Source of the DNA: Cytophagales bacterium
GTDB taxonomy: Bacteria > Bacteroidota > Bacteroidia > Cytophagales > JAAEPT01
NCBI GenBank assembly: GCA_011524675.1
Contig: WTJX01000599.1
Location: 1-6,077 of the forward strand
DNA length: 6,077 nucleotides
Direction: 5' to 3'
Part shown: positions 1 through 4,820 of the stretch, one piece after another
How the letters are laid out: each line of letters begins with the position of its first letter
How positions within the stretch are numbered: position 1 is the stretch's first letter
The notes under the pieces: generated by a model
What the model saw: the letters and a program-made list of their open reading frames with translations, nothing else
Told to the model about the DNA's origin: nothing
Databases searched by the model: none
Position numbers and translations under genes: made by a program

Positions 1-122
1 ACTCACAAAGTTAAACGAAAAAAGCAATTTACGATTTAGTTTATGCTTTACTTTTTGCAGCGAAAATGAATAAGTATCTAATTTTTAAACGGAAAAGATT
101 TTTCATAAAATTTTTAGTATTG
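1..122. other. AT-rich left edge, no gene assigned
   Basis: This is AT-rich sequence before the first promoter. Two plus-strand frames are open from the window edge and stop at 37-39 (TAG) and 71-73 (TAA), so the tail of an upstream gene could lie here, but 12-23 residues are too few to identify anything. A weak hairpin (AAAGCA 21-26 with TGCTTT 44-49) precedes a short T run at 52-56 and might terminate an upstream transcript. Neither possibility is strong enough to call. Confidence 0.3.
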
Positions 123-155
123 TTTGTATAAGTAAAAATAAAATAGCTACCTTTA
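123..155 (+). promoter_or_regulatory. Bacteroidota-type promoter of the rtcB leader
   Basis: TTTG at 123-126 is followed by a 21-bp spacer and TACCTTTA at 148-155. The Bacteroidota primary sigma consensus is TTTG at -33 and TAnnTTTG at -7 with a spacer of about 17-23 bp, so only the last base of the -7 box deviates. Transcription would begin at about 160-163, some 30 bases before the leader ORF and about 680 bases before rtcB. I found no equally good promoter closer to rtcB; TATGTTTC at 786-793 resembles a -7 box but lacks a properly spaced TTG. Confidence 0.65.
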
Positions 156-177
156 CATCATCAAACAATTCCTAAAG

Positions 178-190
178 AAAGGAGTATATT
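178..190 (+). promoter_or_regulatory. Strong Shine-Dalgarno site of the leader ORF
   Basis: AAAGGAG at 178-184 is separated by six bases from the ATG at 191, which is optimal spacing. It stands out because no other gene in this window has a comparable site, in line with the usual lack of Shine-Dalgarno sequences in Bacteroidota. It is the main reason to believe that the short ORF behind it is translated. Confidence 0.6.
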
Positions 191-238
191 ATGTTTTTGC
201 TTAACCACTATATTGCCACCACGACAACCCTAAGTTAA
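191..238 (+). CDS. Putative 15-residue leader peptide with a Thr run
   Basis: The ORF reads MFLLNHYIATTTTLS and stops with TAA at 236-238. The Thr codons at 218-229 are ACC ACG ACA ACC. It follows a near-consensus promoter at the expected distance and has a strong ribosome-binding site, as leader peptides do. A run of one amino acid is the hallmark of ribosome-stalling attenuators, and Thr/Ile runs are classical for threonine operons. No threonine-biosynthesis gene follows here; the next gene is rtcB. It could be a regulatory uORF for rtcB-prfH, or a relic of an operon leader now separated from its genes. No classical terminator with a U tract follows directly. Translation is inferred from sequence only, and the function is unknown. 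Confidence 0.45.
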   Translation: MFLLNHYIATTTTLS

Positions 239-484
239 ATTAATTGTATTCGTACAAGTTTTAATTTAGTCAGTCTCTTCGGCTATGCTTTTGTGCAGTT
301 CATTGCATAGAAGCCATTCAATCAAACAATCATTTTATTTTAACCTTGTAAACTTTATCATGCAAGGTTCATTACGCCTATTTGGTACATTTCGCTTGTA
401 TTCATATGGCTATACAATTTCACATTTTGTTTTAGTTCTGTTCTACTAAATTAAAACTAAAGTTCCTTTTTTATGTATTAGGGA

Positions 485-520
485 GCACAGTACTGTTAAA
501 AATATCATTCAGTACTGAGC
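485..520 (+). other. Strong hairpin made of two CAGTACTG palindromes
   Basis: CAGTACTG occurs at 488-495 and 510-517. The octamer is its own reverse complement, so the two copies are at once a direct and an inverted repeat. With the flanking GC/GC pairs and one A-A mismatch they form a stem of 10 pairs around a 14-base loop (496-509). No U tract follows, so it is not an obvious terminator. It could be part of the leader RNA fold or, as DNA, a pair of dyad sites for a dimeric regulator. Confidence 0.5.
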
Positions 521-555
521 TATACTTCTGAGAAAGGACTGGGGTAAAATTGTAT

Positions 556-698
556 TAGAAGGCTTTACATCACTAAGGTTTTGTGCTTAGTCAAGGCTTT
601 CAAAATTTTAAAACCGCAGTTTACCAATTGTAAATGAGGATTTTAAAATTTTGTATAACGCTGAATAAGTGCAAAAGATGGTCTTGCAAAGCCTTCTA
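556..698 (+). ncRNA. Branched RNA domain closed by a long-range helix
   Basis: An 11-bp helix (556-566 with 688-698, core AGAAGGCTTT/AAAGCCTTCT) encloses three helical arms. Arm 1 is ACTAAG 572-577 with 586-591. Arm 2 is a perfect 13-bp stem, CAAAATTTTAAAA 601-613 with 641-653, continued by CC/GG (614-615/638-639, one bulged A) and TTTAC 620-624 with GTAAA 630-634 around a 5-base loop. Arm 3 is 671-678 with 682-687 (two bulged A) and abuts the closing helix directly. Together this is a four-way-junction layout. A second AAGGCTTT copy at 593-600, and TAGAAG at 704-709, compete for the same 3' strand, so alternative folds exist. No known RNA family was recognised, and the fold is hand-derived without energies. 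Confidence 0.5.
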
Positions 699-842
699 TT
701 AGCTAGAAGCATATATATAGTCAATCACATACTGTGAATATTGAAGAAGTTTTGATTTATCAACCACTTCATGCTACTATTTTACTATGTTTCATCGTAA
801 TTCATACTATGAAAATACCCCTTGGCGTTTAACCCTTTTCTT

Positions 843-2252
843 ATGGGAAGTCAAAAATTAAGAGGTAAAGACCTCGACAAAATACACATCTATTCAAACG
901 ATCTTAAAGGCTTACTTATAGAACAAATGGCTAAGCTTTGTAAGTATCAAACAAAAGAAGAAAAGCTTTTATTGTTATTGTCCATAAAAGAAAATCCATC
1001 AAACTATTTAGAAGATGAAAAGTTTAAACATATCGCTCGTTTATTTCAAGATACAGAAGTAGTCAAGCAGTCCAAACAAGAAATAGCCTTGTTGCCAGAG
1101 GCAAAAGACTTTACTGTCTATGGTAGAAAGCACATTAGCAGCAATGCCTACTTACAGATGAAACAGGCAATGCAATTGCCCATTGCTGAGAAAGGTGCAT
1201 TGATGCCTGACGCTCATCATGGCTATGGCTTACCCATAGGGGGAGTACTGGCAACAAAGAATGCTGTTATACCCTATGGGGTAGGAGTAGATATAGGTTG
1301 CCGTATGAGCCTAAGCATATTTGACGTTAAGTCTCCATATCTCAAGAGGTATGCTTACCAACTAAAGCAAGCACTAAAAGAAAAAACCTGCTTTGGTACC
1401 GGTGGCGAGTTAACGATAAGTCAAGAGCATGAGGTCTTAGATTCAAAGGTGTTTTTGGAAACACCATTGTTGAGACAACTGCACTCGAAAGCTGTAAGAC
1501 AATTAGGTACTTCAGGTTCTGGGAATCATTTTGTTGAGTTTGGAGAAGTAACACTTGCTGAGAATAATGATTTTGGTCTTCCTCAGGGGGAGTATGTAGG
1601 GCTATTGGCTCATTCGGGATCGAGAGGATTAGGAGCATCTATCGCCAATCATTATACTCAAATGGCAAAAGAACAATGTCTGCTTCCTACTAAGGTGCAA
1701 CATTTGGCTTGGCTAGACCTTACTACCGAATTGGGGCAAGAGTATTGGCTCTCAATGAATTTAGCAGGAGAGTATGCTAAGGCATGTCATGACCAAATAC
1801 ATTACCATTTGAGTAAACATCTAGGGATCAAGCCTATAGCCAAGGTAGAAAATCATCACAACTTTGCTTGGAAAGAAAAAAGAATCACAGGCGAAGAACT
1901 GATTGTCCACCGCAAAGGCGCTACGCCTGCTGCTGTAGGCGAATTAGGAATCATACCAGGCTCTATGGCAAATGATGGCTATATCGTGAGAGGAAGGGGA
2001 GAAGTAGAAAGCTTACTGAGTGCTTCGCATGGAGCAGGAAGAAAAATGTCTCGTTCCAAGGCGCGACAAAGCTATACAAATAGCGAGTTGAAAAAAGTCT
2101 TGAGCAAAAAAGGTGTTACACTCATAGGCGGTGGGGTAGATGAAGCCCCTGTAGCCTACAAAGATTTAGAACAAGTAATGATGAGTCAAGAACAATTGGT
2201 AGATGTGATAGGCAAGTTTACGCCCAAAATAGTACGCATGGATAAAAAATAA
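843..2252 (+). CDS. rtcB: RtcB RNA ligase (3'-phosphate type)
   Basis: RtcB joins RNA 2',3'-cyclic phosphate or 3'-phosphate ends to 5'-OH ends, using GTP and Mn2+ through a guanylated histidine. Numbered from the ATG at 843 (469 residues), the motifs are MPDAHHGYGLPIG (121-133), the metal-binding GVGVDIGC (146-153; Asp150, Cys153), GNHFVEFG (227-234; Asn228, His229), HSGSRGLG (257-264), ENHHNFAW (336-343), VHRKGATPA (355-363) and SHGAGRKMSR (395-404), whose His396 is the likely guanylated residue. All key residues are present. A helical N-terminal extension of about 90 residues is typical of the longer RtcB form. The frame is open back to 813, so a TTG at 822 would add seven residues; the ATG at 843 fits the family start (KLRGKDL near the N terminus) better. 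No Shine-Dalgarno is visible. prfH follows after 4 bases, which points to repair of cleaved rRNA rather than tRNA splicing. Confidence 0.96.
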   Translation: MGSQKLRGKDLDKIHIYSNDLKGLLIEQMAKLCKYQTKEEKLLLLLSIKENPSNYLEDEKFKHIARLFQDTEVVKQSKQEIALLPEAKDFTVYGRKHISSNAYLQMKQAMQLPIAEKGALMPDAHHGYGLPIGGVLATKNAVIPYGVGVDIGCRMSLSIFDVKSPYLKRYAYQLKQALKEKTCFGTGGELTISQEHEVLDSKVFLETPLLRQLHSKAVRQLGTSGSGNHFVEFGEVTLAENNDFGLPQGEYVGLLAHSGSRGLGASIANHYTQMAKEQCLLPTKVQHLAWLDLTTELGQEYWLSMNLAGEYAKACHDQIHYHLSKHLGIKPIAKVENHHNFAWKEKRITGEELIVHRKGATPAAVGELGIIPGSMANDGYIVRGRGEVESLLSASHGAGRKMSRSKARQSYTNSELKKVLSKKGVTLIGGGVDEAPVAYKDLEQVMMSQEQLVDVIGKFTPKIVRMDKK

Positions 2253-2256
2253 ATAG

Positions 2257-2874
2257 ATGGAAAAAACAATACAAATCACTGCGGGGAGAGGCCCCGCAGA
2301 ATGCTGCTGGGTAGTAGCACAAGTATTAAAACTCCTGTTAAAAGAATTTTCAAAACAGGGGATACAGCATGAAATCATTGACAGAAAACAAGGCGTGGAG
2401 AATGGTACGCTAGAGTCTGTAGTGCTGAGGTGTAAAGGAAAACACCTAAGTACTTTTTTGAATTCTTGGATAGGGACAATACAGTGGGTAGGTCAAAGTC
2501 GTTTTAGGAAACATCACAAACGAAAAAACTGGTTTATAGCTATAAATGAGTTAGCCTCTGAGGCAGAAGAACAACTGTTTCGTGAGCAAGATGTGAGTTT
2601 TGAATTTGTACGGGCTAGCGGTCCAGGTGGACAACATGTAAACAAAGTTAATACTGCGGTTAGAGCGACTCACTTACCAACGAATTGCTCCATCTTTTCG
2701 ATGAAGCATAGGTCACAATGGCAAAATAGAAAAGAAGCCCTAACGCTTTTGAAACAAGCTGTTTTGTGTCAGCATATCGAACAACAAAAAGAACGATTAC
2801 AAGAGGGGTGGGGAAATCATACTTCTCTGCAAAGAGGGAATCCAGTAAAAGTTTTCAAGGGAAATGATTTCTAA
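2257..2874 (+). CDS. prfH: Peptide chain release factor homologue PrfH
   Basis: PrfH is a short class-I release-factor relative that hydrolyses peptidyl-tRNA on ribosomes damaged in the 16S decoding centre, so that the partner RtcB can reseal the rRNA. The 205 residues match the usual length. The N-terminal part has the PrfH signature GRGPAECCWVVAQ (10-22) and FRKHHKRKNW (83-92) in place of the normal codon-recognition domain. The catalytic loop is RASGPGGQHVNKVNTAVRAT (119-138), with GGQ at 124-126. A basic tail follows (HRSQWQNRKEA 151-161; KVFKG 198-202). The start lies 4 bases after the rtcB stop, so translation is probably coupled. The frame is intact. The absence of a codon-recognition domain rules out PrfA/PrfB, and the GRGPAEC start separates it from ArfB, which is shorter. 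Confidence 0.95.
   Translation: MEKTIQITAGRGPAECCWVVAQVLKLLLKEFSKQGIQHEIIDRKQGVENGTLESVVLRCKGKHLSTFLNSWIGTIQWVGQSRFRKHHKRKNWFIAINELASEAEEQLFREQDVSFEFVRASGPGGQHVNKVNTAVRATHLPTNCSIFSMKHRSQWQNRKEALTLLKQAVLCQHIEQQKERLQEGWGNHTSLQRGNPVKVFKGNDF
2280..2298 (+). other. GC-rich hairpin early in prfH
   Basis: TGCGGGG (2280-2286) pairs perfectly with CCCCGCA (2292-2298) around the loop AGAGG, beginning 24 bases into prfH. The seven-pair stem contains six G-C pairs, the most GC-rich short segment in an otherwise AT-rich window. It covers codons for the conserved ITAGRGPAE stretch, so protein sequence explains part of it, but the codons chosen (GCG GGG, GGC CCC) are G/C-ending. It could slow entry into prfH or couple it to rtcB translation; that is inference. 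Confidence 0.45.
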
Positions 2875-2881
2875 GTAGGCG

Positions 2882-2923
2882 GATATACAAAAAGAGTAAT
2901 TAAAGATTGTGCTTTTGTATATC
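2882..2923 (+). other. Intercistronic hairpin between prfH and the TPR gene
   Basis: GATATACAAAA (2882-2892) pairs perfectly with TTTTGTATATC (2913-2923) over 11 bp with a 20-base loop. It starts 8 bases after the prfH stop. The bases that follow (TCCTCATTTATG) are not a U tract, so an intrinsic terminator is doubtful. It may protect or partially attenuate the rtcB-prfH message, or mark a processing site before the downstream TPR gene. Confidence 0.45.
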
Positions 2924-2961
2924 TCCTCATTTATGAATAAAAAACGTTAAAAAAACAATAT

Positions 2962-3474
2962 ATGTCACTTACTATAGCAGATCAATATTATTTGAAGGCA
3001 TTGGATGAATATCCATATGACCTAGAGTTTGCCATAGAAAACATCAATTATGCCCTTAGCTATGAAAAAGAACATTCAGGGGCAAATTATTTGATGGGCT
3101 TAATCTACATGGAGCAATTTCAACAATACGAGATAGCTGAGGATTACTTTGTCGAGTCTATGGCAAACGATCCTTTGAATCTAAAAACATCTCGTGCTTA
3201 TATCGAGCTTTTGATAGAAACGAACCAATGCGATAAGGCATGTAAACTTATAGCTTACGCTAAAAAGTTGAAAGGAGCAGATAAGGCTACTTTTTTGCAA
3301 TATACTGCTGCTGTACACGAGCGTAAAAAGGAATTGCTACAAGCAAAAGCTAAGCTAAATGAGGCTTTGCACTATGCATATACTTCCGATCAAATGGAAA
3401 ACTTGGAAAAAGAGATAGAGCGCTTGGAGAAAAAAGAACTTAGCATTAAGAAAATTAATTACAAATTAGTTTAA
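2962..3474 (+). CDS. Small TPR-repeat protein, function unknown
   Basis: This is a 170-residue all-helical soluble protein without signal peptide or membrane segment, so probably cytoplasmic. About four TPR-like units are visible: roughly 5-36 (ADQYYLKALDEYPYDLE), 40-72 (the best match, ANYLMGLIYMEQ followed by AEDYFVESMANDP), 75-106 (AYIELLIETNQ, ACKLIAYAKKL) and 109-140 (YTAAVHERKKE, AKAKLNEALHYA). A charged coiled-coil tail, MENLEKEIERLEKKEL, spans 145-160. TPR units bind protein partners; none can be named from the sequence. It lies 87 bp after prfH on the same strand, separated by a hairpin, and no clear promoter was seen in the gap, so co-transcription with rtcB-prfH is plausible but unproven. 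No Shine-Dalgarno precedes the ATG. Confidence 0.85.
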   Translation: MSLTIADQYYLKALDEYPYDLEFAIENINYALSYEKEHSGANYLMGLIYMEQFQQYEIAEDYFVESMANDPLNLKTSRAYIELLIETNQCDKACKLIAYAKKLKGADKATFLQYTAAVHERKKELLQAKAKLNEALHYAYTSDQMENLEKEIERLEKKELSIKKINYKLV

Positions 3475-3501
3475 TTCCACATGCTTTTATTTTCCTTGGG
3501 G

Positions 3502-3536
3502 AAATTAGGTTACTCCTACAAAGTAACCTGATTTTC
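3502..3536 (+). terminator. Intrinsic terminator after the TPR gene
   Basis: A 13-pair stem (3502-3514 with 3522-3534, one G-U) contains AGGTTACT/AGTAACCT around a 7-base loop. The stem begins with AAA and ends with TTTT, as intrinsic terminators do. It sits 27 bases after the TPR stop. A smaller hairpin (ATTTTCC/GGGAAAT, about 3489-3505) overlaps its 5' edge. It most likely ends the rtcB-prfH-TPR transcript before the convergent murI cluster. Confidence 0.75.
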
Positions 3537-3637
3537 AATAGTGTTCTGGTAATGAGATACTAATTTAACACTTCCGCCCTTTTGAGTACAAAGTACTAAG
3601 GTTAACACTAATTGTCGATTTCCTACATTATCACCCT

Positions 3638-3715
3638 TTCATTTTTTCATTTTCTATCAATTAAAGGCAGAAATTACTCAGCTAGCTCATTATTCATTCT
3701 TAATTATTCATTAAA
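3638..3715. repeat. AT-rich degenerate word arrays (periods 8 and 7)
   Basis: TTCATTTT occurs twice in tandem (3638-3645, 3646-3653), giving a period of 8. Further on, CATTATT, CATTCTT, AATTATT and CATTAAA follow head to tail at 3688-3715, giving a period of 7. In AT-rich DNA this could be partly chance, but it matches the style of the clearer arrays to the right. Confidence 0.4.
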
Positions 3716-3720
3716 TTAAA

Positions 3721-3746
3721 GCCACTTTCGTGGAATGGAATCCAGC
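3721..3746. repeat. 26-bp direct repeat, copy 1
   Basis: This is identical over 26 bases to 3945-3970; it begins GCCACTTTCGTGG and ends ATGGAATCCAGC. The start contains CCAC TTTC GTGG, a 4-bp hairpin that reads CCAC GAAA GTGG (a GNRA tetraloop) on the minus strand. Identity ends abruptly on both sides. The TGGATTCC and small-hairpin layout resembles REP-like intergenic elements. It is also richer in G+C than its surroundings. Confidence 0.8.
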
Positions 3747-3750
3747 AATG

Positions 3751-3798
3751 ACGTCCTTATGTCTGTGCGTCAATACGTCTCTACGTTCTTATGTCCCA
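3751..3798. repeat. Six-unit degenerate tandem array, period 8
   Basis: Six 8-base units follow without gaps: ACGTCCTT, ATGTCTGT, GCGTCAAT, ACGTCTCT, ACGTTCTT, ATGTCCCA. Positions 3 and 4 (GT) are the same in all six units and position 5 is C in five. Strict spacing with varied sequence suggests an old, diverged tandem expansion or a deliberately phased binding array. Confidence 0.6.
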
Positions 3799-3814
3799 AA
3801 AACTGTAAATAGTC

Positions 3815-3869
3815 AATCGTCCAATCGTAAATCAAAATCGTAGTACTTTGCACCTCGTACCTCGTGCTT
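3815..3869. repeat. AATCGT and ACCTCGT word arrays
   Basis: AATCGT occurs at 3815 and 3823 (8 apart), and AATCG again at 3836. This is followed by CACCTCG and TACCTCG at 3851-3864 (7 apart), then TGCTTT. The preceding AGTACTTTG (3842-3850) is the complement of part of the palindrome at 3585-3597. These are different words with the same 7/8-base phasing as the neighbouring arrays. Confidence 0.45.
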
Positions 3870-3913
3870 TTCAATAAACCTCTACGCTTCCAATTCATAC
3901 TAGAATCCTCTTT

Positions 3914-3941
3914 AATCTTTAATCGTTTATCATTAATCTTT
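3914..3941. repeat. Four-unit degenerate tandem array, period 7
   Basis: AATCTTT, AATCGTT, TATCATT and AATCTTT lie head to tail at 3914-3941, just before the second 26-bp repeat. ATC-TT is the shared core. It shows the same style of diverged short-period repetition as the arrays to the left. Confidence 0.5.
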
Positions 3942-3944
3942 TTT

Positions 3945-3970
3945 GCCACTTTCGTGGAATGGAATCCAGC
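3945..3970. repeat. 26-bp direct repeat, copy 2
   Basis: This is an exact copy of 3721-3746 in the same orientation, 224 bp away, ending 32 bp before the murI stop codon. Seen from murI it lies in the 3' flank, and the minus strand reads CCAC GAAA GTGG followed by GC and a run of A, so it is not a terminator for murI. Together the two copies enclose 198 bp of short-period arrays. Confidence 0.8.
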
Positions 3971-4002
3971 TCTTAACGTTTTTATGTTATCCTTTGTAAG
4001 CA

Positions 4003-4809
4003 TTATTCCCATAGTTTGTATTCTTGAAGCTCTATATCTCTCTCAAAGAAAAGTTTTGTGGTTTTATTGAAGTTATCCGTATAGTCAGATACAAAAAAAA
4101 GATCACTACCATTTTTTGAAATAGCCAAGAGCCCTTCAGCATCAAGTGATTCTTTTACATTGATAGCTACCAAGCTTGCAGAGTCTAGTACTTCTATCGT
4201 TGAGTGATAGAAAGCGTTAATTTCATCTTTTATCAGAGGGTAGTGAGTGCATGCAAGGATAAGTGCTTGTATGTCATCTAAGCGATCGTTAGAAAGATAT
4301 TCTTCTATGACCGTATGACTGATCGTATTATTGTAATATCCTTCTTCAATCATAGGAGCCAACAGGGGAGTAGCCAAGGAAGCTACTTCTACGGTATTGT
4401 TTTTTGCAGTGATTTTATGAGCATAAACATCAGAATTAATCGTTTTTCGTGTTCCGATTACTCCTACTTTTTTGTTTGAATATTTTTGAGAGATATAGTT
4501 TACCGTAGGGTCAATAACATTAACGATTTTTGACTTAGAACCTACATAAGCTTTTACTAAGGCATAAGCAGCTGCGGAGGCAGAGTTGCAAGCGATGACG
4601 ATGACTTTGCATTGATGTTCTAGCAATAGATTACAAATCTTTATGGCATATGACTGTATTGCCTCAGTAGATTTATCACCATAAGGTAAGTGGGCAGTAT
4701 CTCCAAAGTAGATTATTTTTTCGTTAGGCAACTGTTTACGGATTGCTCGGGCAACGGTAAGACCTCCAATACCACTATCAAAGATGCCTATAGGATGGGT
4801 TTTATTCAA
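4003..4809 (-). CDS. murI: Glutamate racemase MurI
   Basis: MurI converts L-glutamate to D-glutamate in the cytoplasm for peptidoglycan stem peptides, using two cysteines as acid/base catalysts and no cofactor. The 268 residues are the normal length. Motifs are PIGIFDSGIGGLTV (6-19; Asp11, Ser12), YFGDTAHLPYG (34-44), VIACNSASAAA (71-81) with catalytic Cys74, GVIGTRKT (116-123), and LILACTHYPLI (183-193) with the second catalytic Cys187 and His189. Most family members have Thr where Ser76 stands in CNSAS, a conservative change. The start codon is TTG: the frame has no ATG between the upstream stop at 4831-4833 and this point, and the family starts a few residues before PIG. It is the last gene of the minus-strand cluster, 11 bases after the secreted protein gene. 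Confidence 0.96.
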   Translation of the reverse strand: MNKTHPIGIFDSGIGGLTVARAIRKQLPNEKIIYFGDTAHLPYGDKSTEAIQSYAIKICNLLLEHQCKVIVIACNSASAAAYALVKAYVGSKSKIVNVIDPTVNYISQKYSNKKVGVIGTRKTINSDVYAHKITAKNNTVEVASLATPLLAPMIEEGYYNNTISHTVIEEYLSNDRLDDIQALILACTHYPLIKDEINAFYHSTIEVLDSASLVAINVKESLDAEGLLAISKNGSDLFFVSDYTDNFNKTTKLFFERDIELQEYKLWE

Positions 4810-4820
4810 TAGTGAAAAAA

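Larger units (their letters stand above)
160..842 (+). ncRNA. Long structured leader RNA upstream of rtcB
   Basis: About 680 bases lie between the promoter and rtcB with no sizeable gene. The plus strand is rich in inverted repeats. CTATGC 283-288 pairs with 305-310. AACCTTGTA 342-350 pairs with 361-369 (one G-U). TTGTAT 396-401 pairs with 412-417. TTTAGTT 431-437 pairs with 455-461. A stem of 10 pairs and one mismatch forms at 485-495/510-520, and a branched domain spans 556-698. Further possible stems sit at 721-744 and 742-771, just before the gene. The region could be a 5' leader controlling rtcB-prfH, a separate small RNA, or both. It matches no RNA family I recognise: no tRNA, tmRNA, RNase P or group II intron hallmarks are visible. 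In AT-rich DNA some short stems arise by chance; the 485-520 and 556-698 structures are the convincing ones. Confidence 0.45.
3537..4002. other. Convergent spacer filled with short repeats, no gene
   Basis: This is the region between the plus-strand terminator and the stop of murI. Frames are open in places (for example 3770-4012 on the minus strand and 3864-4070 on the plus), but their sequence is low-complexity repeat text, they overlap repeats or murI, and they show no domain-like pattern. What it does hold is AT-rich word arrays (3638-3715), a 26-bp repeat, further period-7/8 arrays and a second 26-bp repeat. AGTACAAAGTACT at 3585-3597 is a short palindrome whose arm AGTACTTTG recurs at 3842-3850. 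No terminator with a U tract was found for murI. Confidence 0.7.

Noticed and set aside
342..369. Hairpin strand containing CAAGGT, as in the 16S rRNA 3' region (CAAGGU near 1501-1506), suggesting decoy rRNA for RtcB
   Set aside because: The match is only six bases, which is expected by chance in a leader of this length, and the flanking bases do not continue it.
285..449. A 54-codon plus-strand ORF (ATG 285, TAA 447-449) in the leader, with a hydrophobic C-terminal half
   Set aside because: It has no ribosome-binding site, overlaps several hairpins of the leader RNA, and shows no recognisable motif; an ORF of this length is expected by chance. A small membrane peptide cannot be excluded.
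160..720. Retron or group II intron RNA
   Set aside because: No reverse transcriptase gene is present in the window, and no intron domain V or retron-style layout could be recognised.
822..842. TTG at 822 as the rtcB start
   Set aside because: It would add seven residues not typical of the family; the ATG at 843 places KLRGKDL at the usual N-terminal position. No Shine-Dalgarno supports either, so TTG remains possible.
1342..1638. Minus-strand open frame of 98 codons inside rtcB
   Set aside because: It is a shadow of a strongly conserved coding region on the other strand, with no family-like sequence.
2166..2378. Minus-strand open frame across the rtcB-prfH junction
   Set aside because: It overlaps the ends of two well-supported genes and has no motif; a shadow frame.
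3721..3970. CRISPR array
   Set aside because: Only two copies of the 26-bp repeat, separated by 198 bp that is itself short-period repeat; no regular spacers and no cas genes.
3770..4070. Open frames in the convergent spacer on both strands (3770-4012 minus, 3864-4070 plus)
   Set aside because: They translate low-complexity repeat arrays and the 26-bp repeat, or overlap murI; no protein-like pattern.
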